This document shows, one piece after another, positions 26,747-36,061 of a stretch of DNA of 64,000 bases (the first letter of the stretch is position 1; every line of letters starts with the position of its first letter). The position numbers and the translations under genes were made by a program. This stretch comes from [Collinsella] massiliensis (GTDB lineage: Bacteria > Actinomycetota > Coriobacteriia > Coriobacteriales > Coriobacteriaceae), in NCBI GenBank assembly GCA_000333815.1, contig CAPI01000046.1, positions 1-64,000 on the forward strand, given 5' to 3'. The notes beneath the pieces were generated by a model. That model did no database searches. It saw only the letters and a program-made list of their open reading frames with translations, and was not told the DNA's origin.

Positions 26747-26844
26747 GTGGAAGCTCCTCGTGTGCGCCGGAGTTCGAACCAAACCCATGGTATCAGAGCG
26801 CATCGCACGCGCGCAGGCGAGCCAGGAAAGGTAACCTCATCGAT

Positions 26845-28245
26845 ATGATTAAGATCGCCAAGTTCGGCGGCTCGTCGGTCGCCGATGCCAAGCACTTCAA
26901 GCAGATCAAGCGGATCGTCGAGGCCGACCCGTCGCGCCGGTTCATCGTGGTCTCGGCGTGCGGCCGCCGCTGGAAGAGCGACGCCAAGGTCACGGACCTG
27001 CTCTACCTCGTCTCGGCCCACATGCGCTACCACGTCTCGTGCGACGACCTGCTCGAGGACATCGGCAGCCGCTTCTTCGCCATCGCCGACGAGCTGGGGC
27101 TCAGCTACCCCATCCGCGAGGAGTACGCGACGTTCTGCGAGCGCGTGCACGCCGGCGAGCTCACGCAGGAGGAGCTCGTGAGCCGCGGCGAGTACTTCAC
27201 CGGCCGCCTCATGGCCGAGTACCTCGACCTGCCCTTCCTCGACGCCGCCGACGTCGTGGCCTTCCACCACGACGGCACGCTCGCCATGGAGCGCACCGAG
27301 GCCCTCATCCAGGAGCGCGGCATCCCCGGCGGCTTCCTCATGCCCGGCTTCTACGGCGCCACGCGCGAGGGGCGCATCATGCTGCTCGATCGCGGCGGCG
27401 GCGACATCTCCGGCTCCATTCTGGCGAAATGCCTCGGCGCGGACCTCTACGAGAACTGGACGGACGTCTCGGGCTTCCTCTCCGCGGACCCGCGCATCGT
27501 GGACAACCCGCAGCCCATCGGCCGCATCACCTATTCCGAGCTGCGCGAGCTCTCGTACATGGGCGCGTCGGTGCTGCACGAGGAGGCCGTGCTCCCCGTC
27601 ATGGAGGCGGGCATCCCCATCGCCATCAAGAACACGAACCGGCCGCAGGACCCCGGCACGATCATCTCCGACCGCGACGACTACGTCTCGGACGAGCCCA
27701 TCATCACCGGCGTCACGGGCAAGCGCGACTTCGTGGCCGTGCACATCCTGAAGGACCACCTCACGAACGAGATCGGCTACTACCGCCGCGTGCTCTCGAT
27801 CTTCGAGCGCTACCGCGTGAGCGTGGAGCACATCCCCTCGGGCATCGACTCGTTCGCCGTGGTCGTGCGCGGCGAGGACGTGAAGGATTCGCTGTGGTCG
27901 ATCGTCGCGGACATCAAGCGCGAGGTCGAGCCGGATAAGATCAAGGTCGTGGACGACCTGGCGCTCGTGTCGACCGTCGGCCGCAACGTGGTGGGGCGCC
28001 CCGGCGTGTCGGGATCGCTCTTCGCGGCACTCGGCCAGGAGGGCGTGTCCATCCGCATGATGTCGCAGGGCTCCGACGAGATCAACATCATCGTGGGCGT
28101 GCGCGACAGCGATTTCGAGCGTGCCATCCGCGCCATCTACCGGGCGTTTTCCGACGGCGACCACCTGCTCGAGCTCTCCGACCTGAAGCGTGCCGAGGAA
28201 GAGGCGCGCATCGAGACGGCGGGTCTGGCGCAGCGGGTCGAGTAG
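26845..28245 (+). CDS. lysC: Aspartate kinase
   Basis: This 466-aa enzyme phosphorylates aspartate, the first step to threonine, methionine and lysine. The N-terminal KFGGSSVADAKHF, the kinase core (LLDRGGGDISGSILAKCLGA, WTDVSGFLSADPRIV, ELRELSYMGASVLHEEA) and two C-terminal ACT domains (VSVEHIPSGIDSF; STVGRNVVGRPGVSGSLFAAL) are present, so feedback inhibition by an end product is likely. AGGAAAGG lies 13 bases before ATG 26845, rather distant. It is divergent from thrC and precedes asd by 52 bases. Confidence 0.94.
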   Translation: MIKIAKFGGSSVADAKHFKQIKRIVEADPSRRFIVVSACGRRWKSDAKVTDLLYLVSAHMRYHVSCDDLLEDIGSRFFAIADELGLSYPIREEYATFCERVHAGELTQEELVSRGEYFTGRLMAEYLDLPFLDAADVVAFHHDGTLAMERTEALIQERGIPGGFLMPGFYGATREGRIMLLDRGGGDISGSILAKCLGADLYENWTDVSGFLSADPRIVDNPQPIGRITYSELRELSYMGASVLHEEAVLPVMEAGIPIAIKNTNRPQDPGTIISDRDDYVSDEPIITGVTGKRDFVAVHILKDHLTNEIGYYRRVLSIFERYRVSVEHIPSGIDSFAVVVRGEDVKDSLWSIVADIKREVEPDKIKVVDDLALVSTVGRNVVGRPGVSGSLFAALGQEGVSIRMMSQGSDEINIIVGVRDSDFERAIRAIYRAFSDGDHLLELSDLKRAEEEARIETAGLAQRVE

Positions 28246-28259
28246 CCCCGAGGGGTTGT

Positions 28260-28286
28260 TTGGGGACGTGTTCGTTTCAACCCATT
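28260..28286 (+). repeat. Half-palindrome upstream of asd
   Basis: TTGGGGACGTGTTCGTTTCA continues into ACCCATT and matches one arm of the 38-bp inverted repeat at 43479-43587. Only one arm is present here. It ends directly before the asd RBS GAGGAGG, so it contributes to the asd leader. Confidence 0.7.
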
Positions 28287-28297
28287 GAGGAGGAGCC

Positions 28298-29323
28298 ATG
28301 AAGCAGTACACCATCGCCATCCTGGGCGCGACGGGGGCCGTGGGCACGCAGATGCTCCAGTGCCTGGAGGAGCAGGACGTTCCCGTGGGCGAGCTGCGCC
28401 TGCTCGCGAGTGCGCGCAGCGCCGGCAAGCTCATGACGTTCAAGGGCGAGGAGATCGCCATCCAGGAGGCGCGACCCGAGGCGTTCCAGGGCTGCGACTT
28501 CGTGCTCGGGGCGGCGGACGACGCCATCGCGCGCGAGCTTCTGCCGAAGGCCGTGGAAGCGGGCGCTGTCGTGATCGACAACAGCCATGCGTTCCGCCTC
28601 GATCCCGATGTGCCGCTCGTGGTGCCCGAGGTCAACGGTGCGGACGCCCTCGCGCACCACGGCATCATCGCCAACCCCAACTGCGCCACGATCATCGGCC
28701 TCGTGCCCACGTGGCCGCTGCACCTGGCGGCGGGCGTGACGCGCATGATCGTGTCGACGTACCAGGCCGCGAGCGGCACGGGCGCGCCGGGCATGGCGGA
28801 GCTCGAGGCGCAGATCCAAGCGATGGGGCGCGGCGAGGACATCCCTGAGCCGCACGCGTTTGCCGCGCAGCTCGTGAGCAACCTCATCCCGCAGATCGGC
28901 GGCTTCGACGGCGAGGGCTACACCTCGGAGGAGATGAAGCTGCAGAACGAGGGGCGCAAGATCATGCACCTGCCCGAGCTGCGCGTGAACTGCACCTGCG
29001 TGCGCGTGCCGGTGATGCGCTCGCATTCCGAGAGCATCACGCTCGAGTTCGAGCGCGACATCACGGTGGAGGAGGCGCGCGAGATCCTCGCTGTCGCGCC
29101 CGGCGTGAAGCTCGTGGACGATCGCGACGCCGTGAGCGCGCACGATCGCTTCCCCATGCCGCTCGACACGAGCGACCAGGACCTCATCTGGGTTGGTCGC
29201 CTGCGCCGCGACATCTCGAACCCCGAGCCCGCGCGCGGCATCACGTTCTGGTGCTGCGGCGACCAGATTCGCAAGGGCGCTGCGACGAACGCCGTGCAGA
29301 TCCTGAAGCTGCTGCTCGCGTAA
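28298..29323 (+). CDS. asd: Aspartate-semialdehyde dehydrogenase
   Basis: This 341-aa enzyme reduces aspartyl-phosphate to aspartate semialdehyde. It shows the NADP-binding ILGATGAVGTQML, the catalytic cysteine in NPNCATIIG, the substrate region YQAASGTGAPGM and the active-site histidine segment VPVMRSHSESI. Length and motifs are standard. GAGGAGGAG lies 3-5 bases before the ATG. Co-transcription with lysC is likely. Confidence 0.96.
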   Translation: MKQYTIAILGATGAVGTQMLQCLEEQDVPVGELRLLASARSAGKLMTFKGEEIAIQEARPEAFQGCDFVLGAADDAIARELLPKAVEAGAVVIDNSHAFRLDPDVPLVVPEVNGADALAHHGIIANPNCATIIGLVPTWPLHLAAGVTRMIVSTYQAASGTGAPGMAELEAQIQAMGRGEDIPEPHAFAAQLVSNLIPQIGGFDGEGYTSEEMKLQNEGRKIMHLPELRVNCTCVRVPVMRSHSESITLEFERDITVEEAREILAVAPGVKLVDDRDAVSAHDRFPMPLDTSDQDLIWVGRLRRDISNPEPARGITFWCCGDQIRKGAATNAVQILKLLLA

Positions 29324-29356
29324 GCCCGCGGGTGGAGTGCGCCCGCGCCCGGCGCC

Positions 29357-29390
29357 GGTGATAAAAAGGTGACTGACACCAAATTATCAG
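29357..29390. repeat. GGTGACTGACACC palindrome over the XRE gene stop
   Basis: GGTGATAAAAAGGTGACTGA begins the 34-bp unit, which closes with CACCAAATTATCAG. The TGA stop of the XRE-family gene on the minus strand (29387-29389) lies inside the repeat. Near-identical copies occur at 30252, 30308 and 47585. Confidence 0.85.
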
Positions 29391-30079
29391 TCGAGGATCT
29401 GCACCTCGTCTGCGTGCATGAGCTCGGAATGGATGTCTGGCGCGTCGTCCCAAAACGTGACCTTGACCTTCCAGCCCGACCGCAGCACGAGGGGTGGATC
29501 TTCCATAACCTGCCCGTCGGCGTCTCTGAACGTCGTGTCGTCATCGATGTAAATGACATAGAACACGCGCTCGTTCGAGACGCCCGACCACAGGGCATCG
29601 CTTTTGACGACGCCCTGTCTCCAAGCCGGAGCCGTTGAGACGATGGTTCCGGTGACATTGAGCCTGCTGCGCATGGCAGTGCGCGCCATTCCCGGCACAG
29701 CGAGGCACACGACGATGCCGAGCAGCAGACCCCCAGCGAAGATGAGCACCGTGTGCCGCGAGCCTTGTACCCAACGGATAGCGCGCTGGGCGAGCGAGGG
29801 CGGGCGGTCGTCGGGGCCGGCATCGTCGCACGCCTCGGCATCTTCGTCGCGGCCAGCCGTTTCGACCGTCTCGGTCTCCGGTGGCGAGACCAGGGAATCC
29901 AGGGTCACGTGGTAGAGGTTCGCGAGGGCGATGAGGTTGTCGGTATCGGGAACCGCCTCGCCGCGCTCCCATTTCGACACCGCCTGCCGGGTCACGCCGA
30001 TCGCATCGGCGACGGCATCTTGGCTCATGCCGTGCTCGAACCTGAGGTCGGACAATCGCTGCGCTAAGGGACTGAGCAT
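29387..30079 (-). CDS. XRE-family regulator with a membrane segment
   Basis: This 230-aa protein has an N-terminal Cro/C1 helix-turn-helix (DLRFEHGMSQDAVADAIGVT, RQAVSKWERGE), an acidic linker, one transmembrane helix (about 109-130; VLIFAGGLLLGIVVCLAV) and an extracytoplasmic domain ending in WDDAPDIHSELMHADEV. This suggests a membrane-anchored regulator sensing outside conditions. GAGGAGG lies 7 bases before ATG 30079. The stop codon is contributed by a palindromic repeat. No cognate ligand or target is evident. Confidence 0.8.
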   Translation of the reverse strand: MLSPLAQRLSDLRFEHGMSQDAVADAIGVTRQAVSKWERGEAVPDTDNLIALANLYHVTLDSLVSPPETETVETAGRDEDAEACDDAGPDDRPPSLAQRAIRWVQGSRHTVLIFAGGLLLGIVVCLAVPGMARTAMRSRLNVTGTIVSTAPAWRQGVVKSDALWSGVSNERVFYVIYIDDDTTFRDADGQVMEDPPLVLRSGWKVKVTFWDDAPDIHSELMHADEVQILD

Positions 30080-30251
30080 CGCACGCCTCCTCATCTGGTG
30101 CCACGCCGGCGCCGTGGGTTGGAAGGTTGCATTCATGCTAGGAGGCGGCACACGGTTGCGCCAGCGCTTTTAGGTGGAATGGTTCGGGAAGCTGCAGCTT
30201 TTGGCGCAACGTGCGGTTGCGGACACCGGTTGCGCCCGCGCCGCGCCCGTC

Positions 30252-30342
30252 GGTGATAAAAAGGTGACTGACACCATTTTATCACCGGTGGGTCGCTCTG
30301 GGCTCTTGGTGATAAAATGGTGACTGACACCAAATTATCACC
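30252..30342. repeat. Two tandem GGTGACTGACACC palindromes
   Basis: 35-bp units at 30252-30286 and 30308-30342 have perfect or near-perfect arms (GGTGATAAAA / TTTTATCACC in the first). They lie in the 281-base gap between the XRE gene and the ABC permease stop. A 17-bp direct repeat, GTCRCTCTGGGCTCTTG, flanks the second unit (30292-30308 and 30360-30376). Confidence 0.9.
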
Positions 30343-30360
30343 GGCGCCGACCTCAGCGCG

Positions 30361-33300
30361 TCACTCTGGGCTCTTGAGGGCCTCCACCATGTTCACGCGG
30401 TCGAGCATGCGGTTCGTGATGCGGCTCACCACGAGCGCGAACACCACCGAGAACGCCGCCGCGAGCGCATAGCACCACGGCGCCACCTCGACGTCGAAGA
30501 AGATCGACGGCATCTTCAGGATGTACGTGAAGCTCTCGGACAGCGCCCAGCCGGCGGGCAGCCCCACGAGGATGCCGATGAGCGTGAGCACGAACGTCTC
30601 CTTGTTGATGTACGTGCGCACCTCGCCCACGCGGAAGCCGAGCACCTTGATGGTGGCGATCTCGCGCTCGCGCTCGCCGATGTTCACCGTGGAGAGCGTG
30701 AAGAGCACCACGAACGCGAGCCCCGCGGCCAACCCGATGATCACGTAGACCACCACGTTGATGAGGGTGAAGCTCTTCTCGAACTGCTGGTGCATCTTTG
30801 CCGTGCTCGTGATGGAGAGGAAGTCCTCGCTCGCCTCGAGTTCGTCGGCGAACTCCAGCTGCTCGGCGTTGTCGCCCGCGAGGTGCGCGAAGAACCCGGT
30901 GAGCTCGAGCGGCTTCCCGAACAGCTCCTCGTAGGCGTCTTGGGTCATGTAGACGGCATTGCCCAGGTAGTTGCGGGTGATGGCGTTGACGGGCGCATCC
31001 GCCTCGTCGAGTGCGGTCGTGGTGAGCTGCGCGGTATCGCCCTGCGCGAGGTCGAGCACCGTGGCGGCGTTGTTCGTGATGACCACGCCCGCCTCGTCGA
31101 GGTCGATGGGCTCGCCGGAAAGTGTCTCGAGGCTCACGTACGGGTCGATCGAGGCACCGCGCGGCACCACGTAGAGCTGCATGCTCTCCTTCGCGCCGTC
31201 GAACTCGACGGTGATGTTGTCGATGCCGAGCGCCTGGAGGTTGCGCACCTCGCCCGAATCCTCGAGGAGCGCCTGGCAGGTCTCGAAGTCGTCCGCCTGC
31301 GTGACCGCCATGAGGTCGTAGCGGTAGATGTTCTCGTACTGGCGCGGCGCGAGCGACTCGACGGTGTTCTTGATGGAGAACCCGCAGACGAGCAGCGCCG
31401 TGCAGCCCATGATGCCGAACACCGTCATGGCGAAGCGCTTCTTGTAGCGGAAGAGGTTGCGCGCCGTGACCTTGTTGAGGAACCCGAGGCGTCGCCAGAG
31501 CGGGCGGATGTGCTCCAGGAAGATGCGCGAACCGGCGCGCGGGGCACGCGGGCGCATGAGCGAGGCGGGCGTCTCGCGCAGGTCCGCACGGCAGGTGATG
31601 AACGTCGATCCGGCGATGCCGATCACGAACGCCGCGATGCCCAGCACCGCGTAGAACAGGTTGAACTGCAGGCTGAAGAGCGGCAGCAGGTACATGGCCT
31701 GGAAGATGTAGAACAAGATGTAGGGGATGAGCACGAACCCGAGGATGTCGCCCAGGATGCCGCCGATGAGCGCGGCCGTCGCGGTGTAGATGAGGTATTT
31801 CGACAGGATGCGCGCCTTCGAGTAGCCGAGCGCCTTGTACAGGCCGATGAGCGTGCGCTCCTCCTCGACCATGCGGGTGGCGGTGGTGAGGCTCACGAGG
31901 ATCGCGACGATGTAGAAGATGACGGGGATGATGTTCGCGATGGTCTCGATGGACGAGGCGTCGGAGTCGACGCTCGAATAGCTGCCGAGGCCGGAGCGAT
32001 TCTGCACGTACCAGGTGGCGGGCTCGACGGCGTCCACATCCGCGCGGGCGTCGGCGATCTGCGCGAGGGCGTCGTCGCGCTCCTCCTCGAAGGTCGCGCG
32101 CCCGTCGTCGAGCTCGGCTTGGCCATCAGCGAGCTGGGCGAGGGCGTCGTCGAGCTGTGCCTGCGCGTCGGCGAGCTGGGCGAGCGCGGAGGCGCGCTGC
32201 GCGATGAGCTCGCGCTGGCCGGCATCGAGCTGGGCGAGAGCACTGCGCGCCGTATCGAGGCCCTCTTGTGCTCGTGTTTCCTGGGCGGCGAGCTGCGCCA
32301 GGCCGTCGCGGATGCTCTGACGGGATCCCTCGATGCCGCCGGGGAGTTGGGATGCGATGGCTTGGAGCTGGGCGAAAGCCGCGTTAGCCTGCGCGGCGCC
32401 CGAGGCCGCGCGCCCCATGCCCTGCGCGAGCTGGTCGATGGCAGCGTCAGAGATGTTTTCGAGCGATGTGAGCGCTTGGTTGAGTTGATCCAGCTGCTCG
32501 GCGAGTTGATCGTAGGCGGCGAGCTGCGCGTTGAGCACGTCCTGCTCCTCGGCGAGCGCGCTTTCCTCGCTGGCGAGCAGGTTCTCCTCCTCGGTGAGTG
32601 CCCGCTGCTCTTCCGCGAGTTCGCCGCGTTCGGTTAGGAGATCGGCGCGTGCGGGATCGTCTTCCTCGAGCGAGGCCAAGGTATCATCGATCTGGGTGAG
32701 CCGCACTGCGATCTGGGCGACGCGCGCATCGATTGCGCCCGTGCGCTCCTCGATGTCCTCTCGGCGTTCGGCCACCTGCGTGCGACGCTCAATCTGCGGG
32801 GCGAGACGCTGCTCAAGCATATCTTGATAACTCTGCGCGTCGGTGCGTAGTTGCTGCAATTTTCCCGTGGCGCCGTCACGGAAGGTCTTCACGGCGCTCG
32901 TGAACGCTTCTTCGAGCTCGATGGGTTCTTCCAGTCCGGAATATGAACACAAGTTGTTCCAGGCGTCGCGCACCGGCGAGAAGTCCATGCCAACGGTGTT
33001 TGCAATCTGTTCAAGACCATCAAGGAGCTCCGCACCTTGCGCTTGCGCCGTACTCACACCTGCTTGAGCAAGCTGGACGGCCTTCTCCGCCTGAGCGATG
33101 CCCGATTCAAGTGCGCCGATCTTGTCCAGCTGCTCCTCAAGCACTGCCCGCGTCTCCGCGATCGTTGCGAGACCGCTCTGCGCCTGCTCGATACCCGCCT
33201 GCGCTTCAGTACGTCCATCGTCGATCTGTGCTTGCGCGTCACCGAGCTCGGCAAGGGCGTTCGCACGCTGCTCGTCGAGTTCACGCTGGCCGTCTTGGGC

Positions 33301-34212
33301 TTCTGCCAGGCCGTCGTCGATCTCCGCCTGCGCGTCGTCGAGTGCGGATTCGGCGTCGGCGAGCTCGGCGAGGGCGTCCGCTTCCTGGTCGTCGATCTCG
33401 GCCATGGCCTCGTCTTTAATGGCCTGCGCACGCGCCCGCTCGCGCTGCGGCGCCAGGTCCTCCACGCGCGCCTGCACCTCGTCTACGCGCGCGTCATACG
33501 CTTCGGAATACGCCGACAGGTTCTCTGTACCGGAAACAGCGAGGTAGGCGATGGTGTACGTGGCGTCGTCCTGGACGGCGCGGTCGCTCACGAAGAACGT
33601 GTAGTCGCTCGACGTGCTCGCGCGGAACGCGACGGGGCCGTCCGGCTGCGTGATGTTCGCCGGGTCCACGACGGTGCCCACGATGGTGTACGTGCCGCCG
33701 GGAATCGCGCCCACGGACGGCTCGTCGGAAAGCCCGGTGGGGTCGTCCTGCTCGGCATCTTCGAACTCGAGCGTGTCCCCGATCTGCTTGCCGGAGTCCT
33801 TGAGGTACTTCTCCGTTACCGCGACCTCGTCCGCGGACTCGGGCAGGCGCCCCTCCACCACATACGGTTCGTTCATGCCGCTCGCGAGCAGCGCCTTCAC
33901 GGTGATGGTGGCGCGCAGCCCGTCGACGAGGGTGTACGTCGTCTCCTCGAACCCGCCCTCCGCCTGCGCGACGCCGTCCACCGCGGCGAGCTCGGCGATG
34001 TCCTCGTCCGTGAGGCCGTAGGTCGACTGCACGGAGATGTCGAAGAGGTGCTGGCTGCTGTAGAGGGCGCTCGCCGCCGCGCGCAGGTCGATGCAGGCCA
34101 TGGAGAGGCCGGTGAGCATGGTCGCGCCGAGCGCGCAGATGACCACGATGGAGAGGAAGCGCTTCATGCTTCCGCGTATCGTGCGGACGATGTCCTTCGT
34201 GAAGGCCTTCAT
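30361..34212 (-). CDS. Large FtsX/MacB-type ABC permease with an extracytoplasmic coiled coil
   Basis: This 1283-aa membrane protein has an N-terminal TM helix ([20 protein letters not shown]), a MacB-like periplasmic segment, then a very long Ala/Gln/Glu/Asp-rich coiled coil (about residues 235-725; heptads such as [20 protein letters not shown]). Two FtsX-type membrane blocks follow ([40 protein letters not shown]). It is roughly twice a usual FtsX permease. The preceding ATPase gene ends 10 bases upstream, so the two form one exporter or mechanotransmitter. The substrate is unknown; the divergent TetR regulator suggests an inducible stress or toxin response. Confidence 0.88.
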   Translation of the reverse strand: MKAFTKDIVRTIRGSMKRFLSIVVICALGATMLTGLSMACIDLRAAASALYSSQHLFDISVQSTYGLTDEDIAELAAVDGVAQAEGGFEETTYTLVDGLRATITVKALLASGMNEPYVVEGRLPESADEVAVTEKYLKDSGKQIGDTLEFEDAEQDDPTGLSDEPSVGAIPGGTYTIVGTVVDPANITQPDGPVAFRASTSSDYTFFVSDRAVQDDATYTIAYLAVSGTENLSAYSEAYDARVDEVQARVEDLAPQRERARAQAIKDEAMAEIDDQEADALAELADAESALDDAQAEIDDGLAEAQDGQRELDEQRANALAELGDAQAQIDDGRTEAQAGIEQAQSGLATIAETRAVLEEQLDKIGALESGIAQAEKAVQLAQAGVSTAQAQGAELLDGLEQIANTVGMDFSPVRDAWNNLCSYSGLEEPIELEEAFTSAVKTFRDGATGKLQQLRTDAQSYQDMLEQRLAPQIERRTQVAERREDIEERTGAIDARVAQIAVRLTQIDDTLASLEEDDPARADLLTERGELAEEQRALTEEENLLASEESALAEEQDVLNAQLAAYDQLAEQLDQLNQALTSLENISDAAIDQLAQGMGRAASGAAQANAAFAQLQAIASQLPGGIEGSRQSIRDGLAQLAAQETRAQEGLDTARSALAQLDAGQRELIAQRASALAQLADAQAQLDDALAQLADGQAELDDGRATFEEERDDALAQIADARADVDAVEPATWYVQNRSGLGSYSSVDSDASSIETIANIIPVIFYIVAILVSLTTATRMVEEERTLIGLYKALGYSKARILSKYLIYTATAALIGGILGDILGFVLIPYILFYIFQAMYLLPLFSLQFNLFYAVLGIAAFVIGIAGSTFITCRADLRETPASLMRPRAPRAGSRIFLEHIRPLWRRLGFLNKVTARNLFRYKKRFAMTVFGIMGCTALLVCGFSIKNTVESLAPRQYENIYRYDLMAVTQADDFETCQALLEDSGEVRNLQALGIDNITVEFDGAKESMQLYVVPRGASIDPYVSLETLSGEPIDLDEAGVVITNNAATVLDLAQGDTAQLTTTALDEADAPVNAITRNYLGNAVYMTQDAYEELFGKPLELTGFFAHLAGDNAEQLEFADELEASEDFLSITSTAKMHQQFEKSFTLINVVVYVIIGLAAGLAFVVLFTLSTVNIGEREREIATIKVLGFRVGEVRTYINKETFVLTLIGILVGLPAGWALSESFTYILKMPSIFFDVEVAPWCYALAAAFSVVFALVVSRITNRMLDRVNMVEALKSPE

Positions 34213-34222
34213 CGCGCTGCGC

Positions 34223-34924
34223 CTACCATTCGATCTGGGCGATGGGCGTCGGCGACGGGTTGAGCGACATGTCGGTCACGCGACCGCTCTTGAAGCGGAT
34301 GAGGCGGTCGGCCATGGGCGCGAGCGCGGAGTTGTGCGTGATGATGATGACGGTGATGCCGTCGCGCCGGCACGTGTCCTGCAGGAGCTGGAGGATCTGC
34401 TTGCCGGTCTGGTAGTCGAGCGCGCCGGTGGGCTCGTCGCAGAGCAGGAGCTTCGGGTTCTTCGCGACGGCGCGGGCGATGGAGACGCGCTGCTGCTCGC
34501 CGCCGGAGAGCTGCGCGGGGAAGTTGGCGAGGCGCGCGGCGAGGCCGACCTTCTCGAGCGATTCGCGCGCGTCGAGGGCGTCCGGGCACACCTGCGCCGC
34601 GAGCTCGACGTTCTCGAGCGCGGTGAGGTTGGGGACGAGGTTGTAGAACTGGAACACGAAGCCCACGTCGGTGCGGCGGTACTCGACGAGCTCGCGCTCG
34701 GTGGCGTGCGTGATGTCGCGGCCGTCCACGAGCACCTCGCCTGAGGTGGCGGAATCCATGCCGCCGAGGATGTTGAGCGCCGTGGTCTTGCCCGCGCCCG
34801 ACGCGCCCAGGATCACGGCCAGCTCGCCGCGCTCCACCTCGAAGCTCGCGCCGTCGAGCGCGTGGATGAGCGTCTCGCCGGATCCGTAGGCCTTGACAAC
34901 GTCGTTGAACTCGATATATGCCAT
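34223..34924 (-). CDS. ABC transporter ATP-binding protein (LolD/MacB type)
   Basis: This 233-aa ATPase has Walker [10 protein letters not shown], the Q-loop [13 protein letters not shown], signature [14 protein letters not shown], Walker [13 protein letters not shown] and the switch His in IIITHN. The family normally pairs with FtsX-like permeases, as encoded directly downstream. The ATG at 34924 has no clear RBS; a GTG nine bases upstream is possible. Confidence 0.92.
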   Translation of the reverse strand: MAYIEFNDVVKAYGSGETLIHALDGASFEVERGELAVILGASGAGKTTALNILGGMDSATSGEVLVDGRDITHATERELVEYRRTDVGFVFQFYNLVPNLTALENVELAAQVCPDALDARESLEKVGLAARLANFPAQLSGGEQQRVSIARAVAKNPKLLLCDEPTGALDYQTGKQILQLLQDTCRRDGITVIIITHNSALAPMADRLIRFKSGRVTDMSLNPSPTPIAQIEW

Positions 34925-34981
34925 GCGATGCACCGATTCTAGATAGCCGAGAGCGCCGAGTGCCGCGCTGCGGAATCGCTC

Positions 34982-35060
34982 GACAGCGTGTTGTCTAGTA
35001 GTATAAAGACGGTTGTACCCATGTTCGATAGGCGCTCGACACCTGTTGACGAATTGTCGA
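34982..35060. promoter_or_regulatory. Candidate TetR operators in the divergent promoter region
   Basis: GACA-N6-TGTC (34982-34995) and TCGACA (35036-35041) with TGTCGA (35055-35060) are short inverted repeats between the ABC operon and the TetR gene. Their position suits control of both genes by the TetR protein. The assignment is by eye. Confidence 0.35.
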
Positions 35061-35119
35061 ATGGGACGAGCGGGCGCGGTGCGCGATCGGTCGCCGCACG
35101 GAAGCGAGGGGATGGATGC

Positions 35120-35680
35120 ATGAAACGTCAGCCGCAGGTCACAGAACAGACGCGCGCCCATCTTATGCAGGCATTTTGGGAGCTGTACCTCGAGAAGCCC
35201 ATCGACAAGATCACCATCCGCGAGATCACCGACCGCGCGGGCTACAACCGGGCGACGTTCTACCTGCACTACCGCGACGTGTACGACCTGTTCGAGCAGC
35301 TCGAGGACGGCATCCTCGCGCAGATCCGGCAGCTGGTGAACGACCGGCTCCTCGGCGAGGAAACGCTCGACTTCTCAAACCACATGGGCTTCATCGTGCA
35401 GCTCGCCGAGCGCTTCAACCGCTTCATGCCGCGCCTCCTGGCGAGCGACCCCTCGTTCGCCGAGCGCTTGAAGGCCATCATCACGCCGCTGCTCGACCGG
35501 TTCATCATCCCTGCGGACGAGCTGACGGACGACGAGCGCGATATCCTGCGCAACTTCTATGCGAGTGGCTTGCTGAGCGCCATAACGACCTGGATGCCGC
35601 GCCGCGATCGCATGCCCATCGACGAGCTCATCGCGCTCATCATGCAGGCGGTGGCGCCGCATCAGGCGGAGCGGGCGTAG
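35120..35680 (+). CDS. TetR-family transcriptional regulator
   Basis: This 186-aa protein has a TetR helix-turn-helix (LEKPIDKITIREITDRAGYN, RATFYLHYRDVYDLFEQLED) and a C-terminal TetR_C-like domain (DILRNFYASGLLSAITTWM). GAGGGG lies 8 bases before ATG 35120; the longer upstream frame lacks homology. It is divergent from the ABC exporter and most likely represses it. Confidence 0.88.
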   Translation: MKRQPQVTEQTRAHLMQAFWELYLEKPIDKITIREITDRAGYNRATFYLHYRDVYDLFEQLEDGILAQIRQLVNDRLLGEETLDFSNHMGFIVQLAERFNRFMPRLLASDPSFAERLKAIITPLLDRFIIPADELTDDERDILRNFYASGLLSAITTWMPRRDRMPIDELIALIMQAVAPHQAERA

Positions 35681-35698
35681 CGCGGGCGCACGGGTGGC

Positions 35699-35843
35699 CA
35701 AATATTCCCGTTTTGTGACATCGATCCTGGGAAAACACGGGTGCGATTCACCCATACGTGGGATAACCGTGCCCGATACCAGGGCGGTGGAGGAAGCGCA
35801 CCCCTGATTTCCCAGATGAGCGGTCACAAAACTGGAACATTTG
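35699..35843. repeat. 145-bp long imperfect palindrome (GTTTTGTGAC family)
   Basis: The left end CAAATATTCCCGTTTTGTGA and the right end, complementary to CAAATGTTCCAGTTTTGTGA, continue inward with CTGGGAAAACACGGGTGCG matched by a similar complement, giving arms of about 50 bp. No ORF is credible. It follows the TetR stop by 18 bases and lies in a 378-base gene-free stretch. Confidence 0.8.
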
Positions 35844-35947
35844 ACCAGCGCGGGCACAGCGAGGGCTTCGGAGGCGGAAAAGCGGGGCTCGCAAGCGGGT
35901 CTGCACGCGCTATATCACGCCGCGCGCCACCTCGTCGCGCCCGGTAA

Positions 35948-35980
35948 CGAAAAACCGGCCATGGTGATCACGACCGGTTT
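35948..35980 (-). terminator. Rho-independent terminator of pfkA
   Basis: On the minus strand AAACCGG pairs with CCGGTTT around a loop and is followed by a T-run. It lies about 80 bases after the pfkA stop, beyond the palindrome at 36031. Confidence 0.7.
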
Positions 35981-36030
35981 GAATAGCGCGAAAATGCAGG
36001 TGAGGCTTCGGGGCACGGGCGCGGGATCGC

Positions 36031-36061
36031 TGAGACAAATGAACCCGACCCCAATGACTCA
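36031..36061. repeat. GGGGACGGGTTC-family repeat carrying the pfkA stop
   Basis: On the coding strand TGAGTCATTGGGGTCGGGTT continues into CATTTGTCTCA. The first three bases are the pfkA stop codon. One base of the core differs from the 2808 copy (GGGGTCGGG). Confidence 0.85.
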
